A stretch of 64,000 nucleotides of DNA from Myxococcus sp. CA023 (GCF_010998615.1 NZ_JAAEAH010000043.1:1-64000); one strand, 5' to 3'. Numbered from the stretch's first letter, positions 1 through 9,441 are shown. A program made the numbers and translations. The notes: a model not told the origin generated them from the letters alone.

Positions 1-18
1 GTTGTGTATAAGAGACAG
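1..18 (+). other. Residual Tn5/Nextera mosaic-end adapter
   Basis: Positions 3-18 match the last 16 bases of the Tn5 mosaic end used in Nextera libraries (TGTGTATAAGAGACAG) without a mismatch; only the outermost bases differ. This is library adapter left at a contig end. Sequence before about position 19 should not be read as genome, and an apparent open frame running from position 4 into the first gene is an artefact. Confidence 0.93.
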
Positions 19-111
19 CCCACGGACAGGTGCCCCAGGGGAGAGCAAGCCACGGCGCAGCGCTTGCTATGGGGAGGGGCATACACCCGAAAGGGAAGGA
101 ACGCCGCGCCC

Positions 112-1269
112 ATGAGCAGCACCGTTGCCCCAGTCCCGAGCCCGAGCCAGAGCTCTGACCTCCGCCTCGTGCCGGTGGAGATTGCCCCCGAGACGTTCTG
201 GGTGGGCAAGCGCGAGCCCGGCAACATCTTCTACGCCAACCCCTACCTGCTGCGCTTCCGCGGCGCGGACAAGAAGACACAGCGGCCCACGGAGTTCAAC
301 CTCCTCATCGACCCGGGCTCGAGCAGCGACTTCTCCACCATCCACACCAAGGTGACGTCCCTCATTGGTGGCATGGAGCGGCTGTCGGCCATGTTCATCA
401 ACCACCAGGACCCGGACGTGGGCTCGTCGGCGAGCATCATCTCCGCGCGCTACGCGCCCCGGGCCGGGCTGCTGTGCTCGGAGGACACCTGGCGGCTCAT
501 CGTCCACCAGAACCTGCCGCGCCACCGCTTCATCCCCACGGAGAAGTTCGCGCAGGGCCTCAGCGTGCCCACGGGCCACCGGTTGCTGCCGGTTCCCTCG
601 CCCTTCTGCCACTTCCGCGGCGCCGTCATGCTCTATGACCCGCAGACGCGCGTGCTCTTCACCGGAGACCTCTTCGGCGGGCTCACGGACTCCAACGCCA
701 AGGGCATCTGGGCGGACGAATCCGACTGGGCGGGCATCCGCGCCTTCCATCAAATCTACATGCCGGTGAACTCCGCGCTGCAACGCACGGTGGCGGCCAT
801 CCGCAAGCTGGAGCCGGGCGTGGAGATGATTGCGCCGCAGCACGGCCGCATCATCCGCGGGCCGCTGGTGCAGCAGTTCCTGGACCGCATGGAGAAGCTC
901 CAGGTGGGCCTGGACATCATGGACGAGGCGCAGGACCGCACGCACCTGCAGGCCTGGAACTCCGTGTTGGACCGGGTGGTGTCGCTGGCGCGCGGCTACC
1001 TGGGCGACTCCGTGGAGGCCAAGCTGGCCGCGAGCCGGGACCTGTCGGACACGGCGCAGTACGACGGCACGCGTCTGGTGGTGAGCCGGCTGGGCAAATG
1101 GACGGTGGAGCACGTGGTGGACCTGCTGTGCCACGGCGAGCCGCCGGAGATTGCCGGCCCCATCATCGTCGAGGCCACCAGCGCCGCTTCCGAGTACAAC
1201 CTGCCCACGCCGCACCTGGACATCGAGGGCGTGGGGGCACCGTCCCACGTTTCGCTGCTCGACCCCTGA
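112..1269 (+). CDS. ODP-type metallo-beta-lactamase-fold diiron protein
   Basis: A 385-residue protein with a flavodiiron-like metallo-beta-lactamase fold (ODP family), which binds a diiron centre and is associated with oxygen sensing or reduction. Metal-ligand motifs are visible in order: H98-x-D-x-D102 (NHQDPD), H167 in CHFRG, D186 in FTGDLFGG and H244 in APQHG. The C-terminal ~130 residues are helical and lack a flavodoxin domain, so it is not a full FprA flavoprotein. I chose the ATG at 112, which follows a GGAAGGA stretch; the open frame extends upstream only into adapter sequence. The kinase gene starts 28 bp downstream on the same strand, so the two may be co-transcribed. The natural substrate is unknown. 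Confidence 0.85.
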   Translation: MSSTVAPVPSPSQSSDLRLVPVEIAPETFWVGKREPGNIFYANPYLLRFRGADKKTQRPTEFNLLIDPGSSSDFSTIHTKVTSLIGGMERLSAMFINHQDPDVGSSASIISARYAPRAGLLCSEDTWRLIVHQNLPRHRFIPTEKFAQGLSVPTGHRLLPVPSPFCHFRGAVMLYDPQTRVLFTGDLFGGLTDSNAKGIWADESDWAGIRAFHQIYMPVNSALQRTVAAIRKLEPGVEMIAPQHGRIIRGPLVQQFLDRMEKLQVGLDIMDEAQDRTHLQAWNSVLDRVVSLARGYLGDSVEAKLAASRDLSDTAQYDGTRLVVSRLGKWTVEHVVDLLCHGEPPEIAGPIIVEATSAASEYNLPTPHLDIEGVGAPSHVSLLDP

Positions 1270-1297
1270 CGCGACGAAGCAGACGAGGGAGGCCGAG

Positions 1298-2482
1298 GTG
1301 CACTCGACCGACGACGAAGAAGGCGTGGCGTACCTGGGGGGCGCCGCGCCGGAGCCACAGTTGCGGGTGACCCCGCCGCCGGCCATCGTGAAGCCGCCGC
1401 CCCGCGCCGGCCTCCCCCTTGTCCCGCCTCGGGCGGAAACCCCTCCCGACGCGACGTTCCATCCGGTGACGCCACCTCCGGCCCTGTCACTCGGGGAGAC
1501 ACTGCGCCCGGTGACACCCATGTCGCCGCACGGCACGCTGCTCCAGGGCATTGTGGTGCCCGCGGCCTCCAGCGTCATGCGAGGCCTGGTGCCCGGCCAG
1601 ACGGTGGCCCAGCGGTACCGCGTGGAGCGCTGGCTGGGCGCCGGGGGCAGCTCTACCGTGTACGAGGCCATCGACCTCCACCAGGACCTGCGCGTGGCCC
1701 TCAAGGTCCTCGCGGTGCCCCACGCGGATGCCTCGATGGTGGCGCGCTTCCGCCAGGAGGTGGAGCACGCCCGGGCGCTGGAGCACGTCAACATCCTGCG
1801 TGTCTTCGATGTGGGCGTGGACGGCGAGCGGCACTTCCTCACCGTGGAGTTGCTGGACGGCGTGGATTTGCGTCAGCGGCTGCTGGAGCGGCGCGCCACG
1901 CTGGCGGAGGCGCTGCGCTGGCTCACCCACGCGACGGTGGCGCTGGAACACGCGCACGGCCGGGGCGTGCTCCACCGCGACGTGAAGCCCGCCAACCTCT
2001 TCATCACCCGCACCGGCGTGCTCAAGCTGATGGACTTCGGACTCGCCAAGAGCACGCACGTCATGGGAACGACGGCCCAGGGCGCGGTGCTCGGCACGCC
2101 GGAGTACATGGCTCCCGAGCAGGTGACGGGCAACCCCACGGTGTCACCCGCCACGGACCTGTACGCGCTCGGCGTGGTGGCCTACGAGCTGTTCACCGGA
2201 CAGCTTCCGTTCCGCCACCCGGAGCCCGTGCCGCTGATGTTCCTGCACGTCCAGGAGCGCCCCGTGCCGCCGCGCACGTTACGGCCGGCGCTGCCGGAGC
2301 CCTTCGAGCGCGTCGTGCTGCGGCTGCTGGAGAAACGCCCCGACGACCGCTACCGGACCGCGGCCGAGCTCCGCACCGCGTTGGCGAAGCTGTGGCCCCA
2401 CGCGCTGAATGGAGATGCGTCGGTGACGGCACGAGCACCGGCGCCGCCCCTCGCGCGCGACCGAGCGCCGGGCCCGGGCTGA
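1298..2482 (+). CDS. Hanks-type serine/threonine protein kinase
   Basis: A eukaryotic-like Ser/Thr kinase of 394 residues. The GTG start at 1298 follows GAGGGAGG with about 5 bp spacing and begins an acidic, proline-rich leader. Kinase motifs appear in order: glycine loop GAGGSSTVYE, VALK with K136, HRDVKPAN with D228, DFG with D246, and the GTPEYMAPE activation-segment end. No transmembrane helix or sensory domain follows the kinase domain; the C-terminal ~25 residues are Ala/Pro-rich, so it is probably cytoplasmic and on the short side for a myxobacterial kinase. Its substrate is not evident. The ODP protein just upstream may supply an oxygen or redox cue, which is inference from position only. 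Confidence 0.92.
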   Translation: MHSTDDEEGVAYLGGAAPEPQLRVTPPPAIVKPPPRAGLPLVPPRAETPPDATFHPVTPPPALSLGETLRPVTPMSPHGTLLQGIVVPAASSVMRGLVPGQTVAQRYRVERWLGAGGSSTVYEAIDLHQDLRVALKVLAVPHADASMVARFRQEVEHARALEHVNILRVFDVGVDGERHFLTVELLDGVDLRQRLLERRATLAEALRWLTHATVALEHAHGRGVLHRDVKPANLFITRTGVLKLMDFGLAKSTHVMGTTAQGAVLGTPEYMAPEQVTGNPTVSPATDLYALGVVAYELFTGQLPFRHPEPVPLMFLHVQERPVPPRTLRPALPEPFERVVLRLLEKRPDDRYRTAAELRTALAKLWPHALNGDASVTARAPAPPLARDRAPGPG

Positions 2483-2736
2483 GGCCGAGCGCCGCCAGCC
2501 CCACCAGCGCCGACAGGCACCACGGCTCCCACGGCGCGACACAAGTTCCGTGCGTGCTCCCGCCTTCTCCCCTGCAGAAGGCGGCGCTCAATCAAATCGA
2601 CGGGCCATGGCACCGCGCTCCTCGTCAACCTCGCCGAGGGAGCGCACCTCGAAGCGACGTTCACCTTCAGAGTCGGGATGATATCGCATTGAGCCATCAT
2701 TGACGGAGTGTTCAAGGCGGTGATACGGACAGTGAG

Positions 2737-3108
2737 GTGCTGCTTATCCGTCGCGAACAGATGGCTGCTTTCCAGACAGAGGTCGAAAGGCACTTCGCGG
2801 AGCGGGTGGAGGCACACATCGCCCACACGTACCCGAAGCACGCCAGAGCGCTCGGGGAGGCGCGCCTCCGGGCGCTCGTGAAGACAGGCCTGGAGGCGAG
2901 GACCCGCCTGGGGATCGTCGGCGACGGCACCGCCGTCACCTTCATCGAGCTGATGGTGGAGTTCGGCGAGCGCTTCGAGCGCGCACCCGAGCGCGCCTGG
3001 GCGGAGCAGATGCTGGCCGACGAAGCGTTGCCAGGCGACGTCAAGGTGCGCGCGATTCGCGCGCGCTTCGACGCCATGACGGGAGGGCGGCGGCTCTCGC
3101 CGCCGTGA
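2737..3108 (+). CDS. Small T6SS-cargo-associated family protein (putative adaptor/chaperone)
   Basis: A 123-residue soluble protein with no signal peptide. It starts at GTG 2737 with the pattern MLLIRREQM, followed by a helical body and the segment LGIVGDGTAVTFIELMVEFG. From memory, this layout (xLxIRxEQM at the start, a GI(V)xxxxxVxxYIxLMxxFG motif in the middle) is shared by small uncharacterised proteins next to VgrG, PAAR or large cargo proteins in type VI secretion loci. The next gene starts 9 bp downstream, so the two are almost certainly translated from one message. A chaperone or adaptor role for the large neighbour is inference; no VgrG, Hcp or PAAR gene is in the window. Confidence 0.6.
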   Translation: MLLIRREQMAAFQTEVERHFAERVEAHIAHTYPKHARALGEARLRALVKTGLEARTRLGIVGDGTAVTFIELMVEFGERFERAPERAWAEQMLADEALPGDVKVRAIRARFDAMTGGRRLSPP

Positions 3109-3117
3109 CAAAGACCC

Positions 3118-6100
3118 ATGATGAAGTGTGCGATCTGCGGCTACGAGCAGGAGTGCCCCAAATCCGAGCAGCACCCCTCCGTCAAGACGAAGTGCGTGGT
3201 GGAGCGGGGCGAGCTCTGGGCCCAGGTCGTGGACGACGCGTGGACGTCCCTCAAGAACATTCCGGTCAGGGCCTCCGGCCGAATGGAGAAGACCGACAGG
3301 ACCGGCTTCGCCACTTTCAGTGCGCTCGACAAGGCCACCTATACCGTCGGCCCGGTGCTCAACGAGGACCTCCTCAAGAAGTACGATCCGCCGACCCCCA
3401 AGACCCATGACTTCACCGTGTCCGGCCGCGACATCGGATACGTGGCCTTCGTGCTCTCCCGCAAGGCGAAGGTGACCGCCCAGGTCGTCAAGAAGGGAGA
3501 CGCGAAGAAGCACTTCAACGACGCCGAGGTCACCCTCGAATTCAAGGAGGGCGCCAAGGACACGCTTCAAAAGAAGACCGCGGGCGACGGCAAGGCCGCG
3601 TTCGAGGAGCGCTCGGCCGGTCAATACGAGCTCACGGTCGTCCTCTCGGAGGAGGACAAGAAGCGCTATGCACCGCCCGAAGCGCCGCTCGCCTTCAGGC
3701 TCGCCCCTGGCGAGGACAAGGCCGTCGTCTGCGAGCTCATCCCGCTCGCGGCGCCCAGAATCAAGGTGGTCGACCAGGCGACCCAGAGGGAGATCGAGGG
3801 AATCACAGTCAAGCTCACGGCGAAGAAAGACAACAAAGAGCGCGATCTCGACAAGTCTCGACCGAGCGGCATCACCGAGGTCACCAAGGACCAACCTGGC
3901 CTCCTGCCGGGCGACTACGCCATCGCCGTCTCAGCCGCCGGCTACATGCCCGTGCTGAAGAGCACGGACACGCTCACCCTGGCCGAAGGCGACGACAAGA
4001 CCTTCATCGTCGAGGTCGCGCTCCCCAAGGGAGCGGTCCGGATCCTCATCAACCGCTATGACGGTCAATCGCTCAAGGAGCGCGTCAAGCTCAAGGTCGC
4101 CAAGACGAGCGACCTCGGCAACCCGGTCAGCGCGCCCACCACGGCCGAGCGCGAAGTCGAGGTGGAGCGGGAGGGGAATCGCAAGGTCAAGGTCAAGGAG
4201 GATTGGAAGGAGGTCGGCGACCTCGATCCGGGCGACTATCAGATCGAAATCGTGGACCTCGACGACAAGGTCCTGAAGAACCAGGAGGCGACAGAGACGT
4301 GGCGGCTCGGCCCGAACAGCAAGGGCAAGGTCACGCTCAAGGTCGAGGCAGGGAAGACCGCCGAGGTGCGGTTCACCGTCTCGCGTTACAAGAAGGCCCG
4401 CTTCATCGGGTACAACGTCATGCCGGGGTATGCCGAGGGGCTCCGCTGTCGCAAGTGCTCCGTGCAGAACCCGAAGACATCGACGAACTGCGGTACGTGC
4501 GGCTACGCCCTGTACAAACAGTGCTTTCAGTGCAGAGCCTTCTTCCCCGCGGCGGCCACGGACTGCGCCACGTGCGCGGTGGTGTCGAACGTCACCGCTG
4601 GCCCGTTCCCCTGGTGCACCACATGCGGTGCCTGGGCGACCGGCGGGTGCGGTCCCTCCCTCCACGTCATCAACGACCTCTATCAACACACCTGCTGGAA
4701 GAGTGGGCACAACTACACCGATGCCATCAACGGCCCGAGCCCCTGTTACCACGGCTGCAAGCTGACCCTGCCCTTCGACCAACAGTACATGGGCCTGCCG
4801 AACAACCAGGAGGACCTCCTCGCGCGGTGCCTCCTGATGAAGGCGGCCATCAAGACGGCCCACGCCGCGGAGACGGATAACAAGCCCGAAGAGCTGAAGA
4901 TCTTCATGGCGCCCGAGTTCTACTTCCGCGGAGCGGACGGCGCCTATCCGGTGGACGATCTTCACCTGATCATGGCCACGATGCGCGAGGAGACCCAGGA
5001 CGCGAAATACAAGGATTGGCTCTTCGTGTACGGAACGGCGATCGGCCAGATTCCCCAGGCCCCCTCGGAGCACACCCAGCACGCGCTGAAGGTGGCTGAG
5101 GCGGCGACGAACTCGACCGTGATCAAGGTGACCCACGGCGGCAAGGACAAAGCAGGCGCCTGCGAGGAGATCCCCGCCGAGAACGCACAACTCCCACTCG
5201 TCGCCCAGTGGCGGGTGAAGCTCAGCGGCAAGACGTCGAGCGAGAAGGTCGTCCTGGCCGTCACCAAGGTCGACGCGGACGTCTATCAAATCACGCTCCC
5301 CGCCGCGGTGAGCGTCGACAAGGACGACCCTTTCGTGCTCCACGGGCCCCTCGCCGCCGAGATCCTCAATTACGCGCTCGTCCAGCGGGGCGGCCCGGAC
5401 GCGGTGGCCGGGCTGCGCGAGAGCCTCGTGTACAAGGAGAAGATCTCGCACATCGATTTCCTCCGGAACAAAGACAACATGTGGGCCACGCCCGGGCAGC
5501 GGAACGTCTACCTCGGTGACAAGGACGTGATCGCCCTCCCCACCGAGGGCGCGGACGAGACCCTCGGTCGCAAGAAGAACCCCGTTTCGGGCGAGGTCAC
5601 CTCGACCGGGCTCGGCGGGGGCTCGATCTTCACGATGGATGGAATCACCTTCGGTCTGGAGGTCTGCCTCGACCACCTCGACGGGCGCATGTCCAAGTAT
5701 TTCAATGCGCCACCCGCCGGGGCGGCCAAGGTGCAAGTCCAGCTCATCCCCTCGTGGGGCGCCCATATCAAGCCCAAGTCTCTCTGCGGGATGAAGGGCA
5801 CACTCGTCTTCAACGTGGATGGGCCGGCGGGGAGCGACGCGTGCACCATCGATGACGCCAACCCGAGCACGGACGACCAGCTCCCGAGCACCAAGGCGAC
5901 TCGCCTCCTCACCCCTGTCTCCCACCTCGTGCCGCAGCCGAACAAGGAGACCATCACCTTCAAGGACAGCTCGCAGAGTCCGCCGCAAGACAAGACCGTG
6001 AACGACCTCGACCCCCAGTACGCGCTCCTCATCCCCAAGCACCAGCTCCAGGTCAACCGCGCAGGCCCGACGGGTGCCCCGGATTACGCATGGGTCGACC

Positions 6101-6141
6101 TCTACAAGGCGGCAGACCTGGCCGAGGCCGAGACGTATTAA
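3118..6141 (+). CDS. Large zinc-ribbon/beta-repeat protein with nitrilase-like C-terminal domain; putative effector
   Basis: A 1007-residue protein I do not recognise as a named family. Residues 4-13 hold a CxxC...C cluster. Residues ~25-430 are several Lys/Glu-rich beta-sandwich-like units resembling carboxypeptidase-regulatory or Cna-B repeats, each ending near a DYxI/QYELTV-type strand. Residues 444-511 carry stacked CxxC pairs (C444/447, 458/461, 469/472, 483/486, 500/503), typical of zinc ribbons. The C-terminal half resembles the carbon-nitrogen hydrolase fold: E600 in FMAPEFYF, K773 or K775 in YKEKISHI, and C850 in GLEVCLDH would form the Glu-Lys-Cys triad. There is no signal peptide or membrane helix. 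With the small gene upstream it looks like a secreted-cargo pair; the target is unknown, and no obvious immunity gene follows. Confidence 0.65.
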   Translation: MMKCAICGYEQECPKSEQHPSVKTKCVVERGELWAQVVDDAWTSLKNIPVRASGRMEKTDRTGFATFSALDKATYTVGPVLNEDLLKKYDPPTPKTHDFTVSGRDIGYVAFVLSRKAKVTAQVVKKGDAKKHFNDAEVTLEFKEGAKDTLQKKTAGDGKAAFEERSAGQYELTVVLSEEDKKRYAPPEAPLAFRLAPGEDKAVVCELIPLAAPRIKVVDQATQREIEGITVKLTAKKDNKERDLDKSRPSGITEVTKDQPGLLPGDYAIAVSAAGYMPVLKSTDTLTLAEGDDKTFIVEVALPKGAVRILINRYDGQSLKERVKLKVAKTSDLGNPVSAPTTAEREVEVEREGNRKVKVKEDWKEVGDLDPGDYQIEIVDLDDKVLKNQEATETWRLGPNSKGKVTLKVEAGKTAEVRFTVSRYKKARFIGYNVMPGYAEGLRCRKCSVQNPKTSTNCGTCGYALYKQCFQCRAFFPAAATDCATCAVVSNVTAGPFPWCTTCGAWATGGCGPSLHVINDLYQHTCWKSGHNYTDAINGPSPCYHGCKLTLPFDQQYMGLPNNQEDLLARCLLMKAAIKTAHAAETDNKPEELKIFMAPEFYFRGADGAYPVDDLHLIMATMREETQDAKYKDWLFVYGTAIGQIPQAPSEHTQHALKVAEAATNSTVIKVTHGGKDKAGACEEIPAENAQLPLVAQWRVKLSGKTSSEKVVLAVTKVDADVYQITLPAAVSVDKDDPFVLHGPLAAEILNYALVQRGGPDAVAGLRESLVYKEKISHIDFLRNKDNMWATPGQRNVYLGDKDVIALPTEGADETLGRKKNPVSGEVTSTGLGGGSIFTMDGITFGLEVCLDHLDGRMSKYFNAPPAGAAKVQVQLIPSWGAHIKPKSLCGMKGTLVFNVDGPAGSDACTIDDANPSTDDQLPSTKATRLLTPVSHLVPQPNKETITFKDSSQSPPQDKTVNDLDPQYALLIPKHQLQVNRAGPTGAPDYAWVDLYKAADLAEAETY

Positions 6142-6213
6142 GACGAGGCGCTGGGGGAGCCAGGCACGCGCCGCCGAGGGCGTGCCCCACCAAGCGAGAC
6201 ACGGAGACGCATC

Positions 6214-6729
6214 ATGGCCCGGACGGACAGCTTCGTTGAGTACACAGTGGAGCTGCTGGAGAAGCTCGGGGCCGTGCAATCCCGGTCGATGTTCGGCGGC
6301 TGGGGGCTCTACCTCGGCGGGCGGATGTTCGGGCTCATCGGCGGCGGTCAGTTGTTCCTGAAGGTGGATGACGTCACCAGGCCGGACTTCCAGGCCGCCG
6401 GATGCCGGCCGTTCGTCTACGAAGGCATGAGCACCCCGGTGGAGCTGGGCTACTGGACTCCGCCCGCGGACGCGGCGGATGACGCCTACGCGCTCCTGCC
6501 CTGGGCCCGGAAGGCCGTGGACGCGGCGAACCGGGCCGCGCTGAAGAAGGCGAAGAAGACGCCGCGAAAGGCGCCCGCGAAGAACGCGAAGGCAAAGGCA
6601 AAGGCAAAGGCAAAGGACGCGGCACCGAAGCAGCGGACCGCCCAAAAAGCACCGAGGAAGCCCCAGGCCACCACGGCGGCCAAGAAGCCCGCCGCGAAGA
6701 AGCGCACCTCGCGCGTCAAGCCGTCTTGA
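6214..6729 (+). CDS. TfoX N-terminal-domain protein with lysine/alanine-rich tail
   Basis: A 171-residue protein. Residues 1-~105 match the TfoX/Sxy N-terminal domain ([19 protein letters not shown] and PFVYEGM motifs), a small domain found in competence regulators and many uncharacterised proteins. Residues ~110-171 are a histone-H1-like tail of Ala, Lys and Pro with KAKAKAKAK runs, which suggests DNA or RNA binding. No TfoX C-terminal domain is present. The gene ends 14 bp inside the 3' end of the convergent acyl-CoA synthetase gene. A DNA-associated role is inferred from tail composition; competence involvement is unproven. Confidence 0.8.
   Translation: MARTDSFVEYTVELLEKLGAVQSRSMFGGWGLYLGGRMFGLIGGGQLFLKVDDVTRPDFQAAGCRPFVYEGMSTPVELGYWTPPADAADDAYALLPWARKAVDAANRAALKKAKKTPRKAPAKNAKAKAKAKAKDAAPKQRTAQKAPRKPQATTAAKKPAAKKRTSRVKPS
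6589..6612 (+). repeat. AAGGCA hexanucleotide repeat, four perfect units
   Basis: Four tandem AAGGCA units followed by a degenerate fifth encode Lys-Ala pairs in the basic tail of the TfoX-like gene. The unit is two codons long, so slippage would change tail length without shifting the frame. Confidence 0.9.
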
Positions 6730-8365
6730 TGGCCGCGGCGTCCTCCAGCCCCAGCTCGACGACGGACGCCTCGCGCATCTTGAACTTCTGCACCTTCCCC
6801 GTCACCGTCATCGGGAACGCTTCCACGAACTTCCAGTAGCGGGGAATCTTGAAGGACGCGATGCGGCCCGTGCAGAACCGGGTCAGCTCCTCGGCGGTGA
6901 GCGTCGCCCCGGGCCTCATGCGCACCCAGGCCATGACCTCCTCGCCGTACCTCTTGCTCGGCACACCAATGACCTGCGTCTCGCTGACGCCCGGGTGCGT
7001 GTGGAGGAACTCCTCCACCTCGCGCGGGGAGATGTTCTCACCGCCCCGGATGATGGTGTCCTTGATGCGGCCCACCACCTTCACGTAGCCCTCGTCGTCC
7101 ATCACCGCGAGGTCGCCCGTGTGCATCCACCCGGCGGCGTCCACGGCCGCTGCGGTGGCCTCGGGGTTGGCCCAGTACCCCAGCATGACGCTGTACCCAC
7201 GCGTGCACAGCTCGCCCGGCGAGCCGCGAGGAACCACCTCGCCCGAGCCCGCGTCGATGACCTTGACCTCCAGGTGCGGATGCACGCGCCCCACGGTGGA
7301 CACGCGCTTGTCCAGCGGCTCGTCCAGCGCGCTCTGCGTGGACACCGGCGACGTCTCCGTCATGCCGTAGCAGATGGTCACCTCGCGCATGTGCATGCGC
7401 GACTGCACCTGCTTCATCACCTCCACCGGGCACGGCGAGCCCGCCATGACACCGGTGCGCAGCGTCGACAAATCGAACTCACCGAAGCGCGGATGGTCCA
7501 GCTCCGCGATGAACATCGTGGGCACGCCGTACAGCGACGTGCAGCGCTCGGCCTGCACCGTCTGGAGCACCGTCAGCGGGTCGAACGCCTCGGCGGGAAT
7601 CACCATGGTGGCGCCGTGGCTGGTACAGGCCAGGTTGCCAATCACCATGCCGAAGCAGTGATAGAATGGCACCGGGATGCACACCCGGTCCTCGGGGCCG
7701 TAGCGCAGGGCCTCCCCGATGAAGAAGCCGTTGTTCAAGACATTGTGGTGCGACAGCGTGGCGCCCTTCGGGAAGCCTGTCGTTCCCGACGTGTATTGGA
7801 TGTTGATGGCGTCATCGAACTGGAGCGACGCCTCGCGGGCGGCCAACGCGTCCTCTGAAACATCCTCCGCGCCATCGAGCAGCCGCTGCCAGTCGTCCTC
7901 CAGGACGAGCGCCGCCGCCAGGCCTGCACAGCGCGGCTGGACCTCCTTCACCATGCCCCGGTAGTCCGTCTGCCGGAAGCCCCGTGCATGAAGCAGCACC
8001 TTGGTGCCGGACTGGTTGAGGGCGTACTCCAGTTCCGAGGTGCGGTAGGCCGGGTTGATGTTGACCAGGATGGCGCCGATACGGGCCGTGGCGTACTGGA
8101 CGGCCACCCATTCGAAGCGGTTGGGTGACCAGAGCCCCACCCGGTCCCCCTTCTGAACGCCCAGGGCCATCAGCCCCCGGGCCACCTGCGAGGTGAGCGC
8201 CCAGAGCTGTTGATACGTGGCCCGAAACCCCTGGGACGCCACCACCAGGGCCTCCCGGTCGCCGTGGCGCTCGACGGTGCGGCGCAGGTTCTGGCCAATC
8301 GTCTCCCCCAGCAGCGGGGTGGTGCTGGTGCCATGGGCGTAGGATGGGACCGGGTTTTGGGACAT
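6716..8365 (-). CDS. Fatty-acyl-CoA synthetase (AMP-binding, ACSF2/FadD-like)
   Basis: An ANL-superfamily adenylating enzyme of 549 residues that should activate a fatty acid with ATP and CoA. Visible motifs are the P-loop-like [16 protein letters not shown], the YGMTETSP motif, [13 protein letters not shown], and the C-terminal [20 protein letters not shown] hinge with [11 protein letters not shown] containing the catalytic lysine. The architecture and length match ACSF2-like medium- to long-chain synthetases. I chose the ATG at 8365 (MSQNP...) because the 32 residues before it look like non-coding upstream sequence. It is divergent from cysE across a ~210 bp gap and convergent with the TfoX-like gene. 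Confidence 0.9.
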   Translation of the reverse strand: MSQNPVPSYAHGTSTTPLLGETIGQNLRRTVERHGDREALVVASQGFRATYQQLWALTSQVARGLMALGVQKGDRVGLWSPNRFEWVAVQYATARIGAILVNINPAYRTSELEYALNQSGTKVLLHARGFRQTDYRGMVKEVQPRCAGLAAALVLEDDWQRLLDGAEDVSEDALAAREASLQFDDAINIQYTSGTTGFPKGATLSHHNVLNNGFFIGEALRYGPEDRVCIPVPFYHCFGMVIGNLACTSHGATMVIPAEAFDPLTVLQTVQAERCTSLYGVPTMFIAELDHPRFGEFDLSTLRTGVMAGSPCPVEVMKQVQSRMHMREVTICYGMTETSPVSTQSALDEPLDKRVSTVGRVHPHLEVKVIDAGSGEVVPRGSPGELCTRGYSVMLGYWANPEATAAAVDAAGWMHTGDLAVMDDEGYVKVVGRIKDTIIRGGENISPREVEEFLHTHPGVSETQVIGVPSKRYGEEVMAWVRMRPGATLTAEELTRFCTGRIASFKIPRYWKFVEAFPMTVTGKVQKFKMREASVVELGLEDAAAIKTA

Positions 8366-8574
8366 GGCGTCATCGTCCCGCCCAGGCGGACACGCGGCAA
8401 GCGCCGCGAACCACCGCTGTCCAACGCGTGGCAGGGGGGCATGGGGGAAGGCGGCATGCACTGCCAGCGAGGGCCCCCGGGGGGCCAGTCCCCTCCTGGG
8501 AAACGACAGTCAGCCCTGAAATCAGCCATTACGCCGTGCAGCCAGCCCACGCACCGCGTTAGAAACCGGGACTC

Positions 8575-9420
8575 ATGGACGACTCCAACGCCAGGCTGGT
8601 CGCGGCCCTGCTGGAAGCCCGGCAGCGTCACTGCTTCCCTGCGGACGTACGGCGCGCTGCCCCCGAATTCGTAGGCCAGGTGCTCGGCCTGCTCTTCCCC
8701 CACTTCGCCGAGCGCCTGGAGTGTACGGCCGCGGCCGTCCACCGCGACGTCACCACCGTGGAGGCCAGCCTCCACCGCATCCGGGACACGCTGGCGCCCC
8801 TGTACCCGGGCATTGAACGGGACTTGCCGGCGCGCTTCATGGAGCGGCTGCCCGGCCTCTATGACTGGCTGCGACAGGACGCGGACGCCATCTTCGAGGC
8901 GGACCCGGCCGCACGCACCGTGGACGAGGTCATCCTCACCTACCCGGGCTTCACCGCCATCGCCATCTACCGGGTGGCCAACGCGCTGCACGCCCTGGGC
9001 TTCCCGCTGCTGCCTCGCTTGCTCACGGAGTACGCGCACCAGCGAACCGGCGTGGACATCCACCCGGGTGCCACCATTGGCCGGCGCTTCGTCATCGACC
9101 ATGGCACCGGCGTCGTCATCGGTGAGACGACGCTCATTGGTGACAACGTCAAAATCTATCAGGGCGTCACCCTGGGCGCGCTCGTCGTGGAGAAGGGGCT
9201 GACGGACAAGAAGCGTCACCCCACCATCGAGGACGACGTGGTGGTGTACGCCAACGCCACCATCCTGGGCGGAGAAACCGTGGTGGGCCGGGGCAGCATC
9301 ATCGCCGGCAACGCCTGGCTCACGCAGAGCATCCCCTCTCAATCCGTGGTTACCCGCCGCAGCGAAGTGCGTCAGCGCGGCGAGAATGGCTCGCTGGACG
9401 CACTCGAATTCCACATCTGA
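8575..9420 (+). CDS. cysE: Serine O-acetyltransferase
   Basis: The enzyme transfers acetyl from acetyl-CoA to L-serine, giving O-acetylserine for cysteine synthesis. The 281-residue protein has an N-terminal helical half and a C-terminal left-handed beta-helix made of hexapeptide repeats (IHPGATIGRRFVIDHGTGVVIGE, IYQGVTLGA and following turns). The HPGA and DHGTG segments contain active-site histidines. Its length and the long helical N-terminus resemble the EpsC-type long form. cysK starts 21 bp downstream on the same strand, making a compact two-gene cysteine operon; the two products form the cysteine synthase complex in other bacteria. Its C-terminal Ile is compatible with that docking mode. 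Confidence 0.94.
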   Translation: MDDSNARLVAALLEARQRHCFPADVRRAAPEFVGQVLGLLFPHFAERLECTAAAVHRDVTTVEASLHRIRDTLAPLYPGIERDLPARFMERLPGLYDWLRQDADAIFEADPAARTVDEVILTYPGFTAIAIYRVANALHALGFPLLPRLLTEYAHQRTGVDIHPGATIGRRFVIDHGTGVVIGETTLIGDNVKIYQGVTLGALVVEKGLTDKKRHPTIEDDVVVYANATILGGETVVGRGSIIAGNAWLTQSIPSQSVVTRRSEVRQRGENGSLDALEFHI

Positions 9421-9441
9421 CCCACCGACGAGGCCCCCCAC

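Noticed and set aside
2350-6645. Long minus-strand open frames opposite the 2737 and 3118 genes
   Set aside because: They run antisense across several genes with clear starts, spacing and motifs on the plus strand, and their products are low-complexity.
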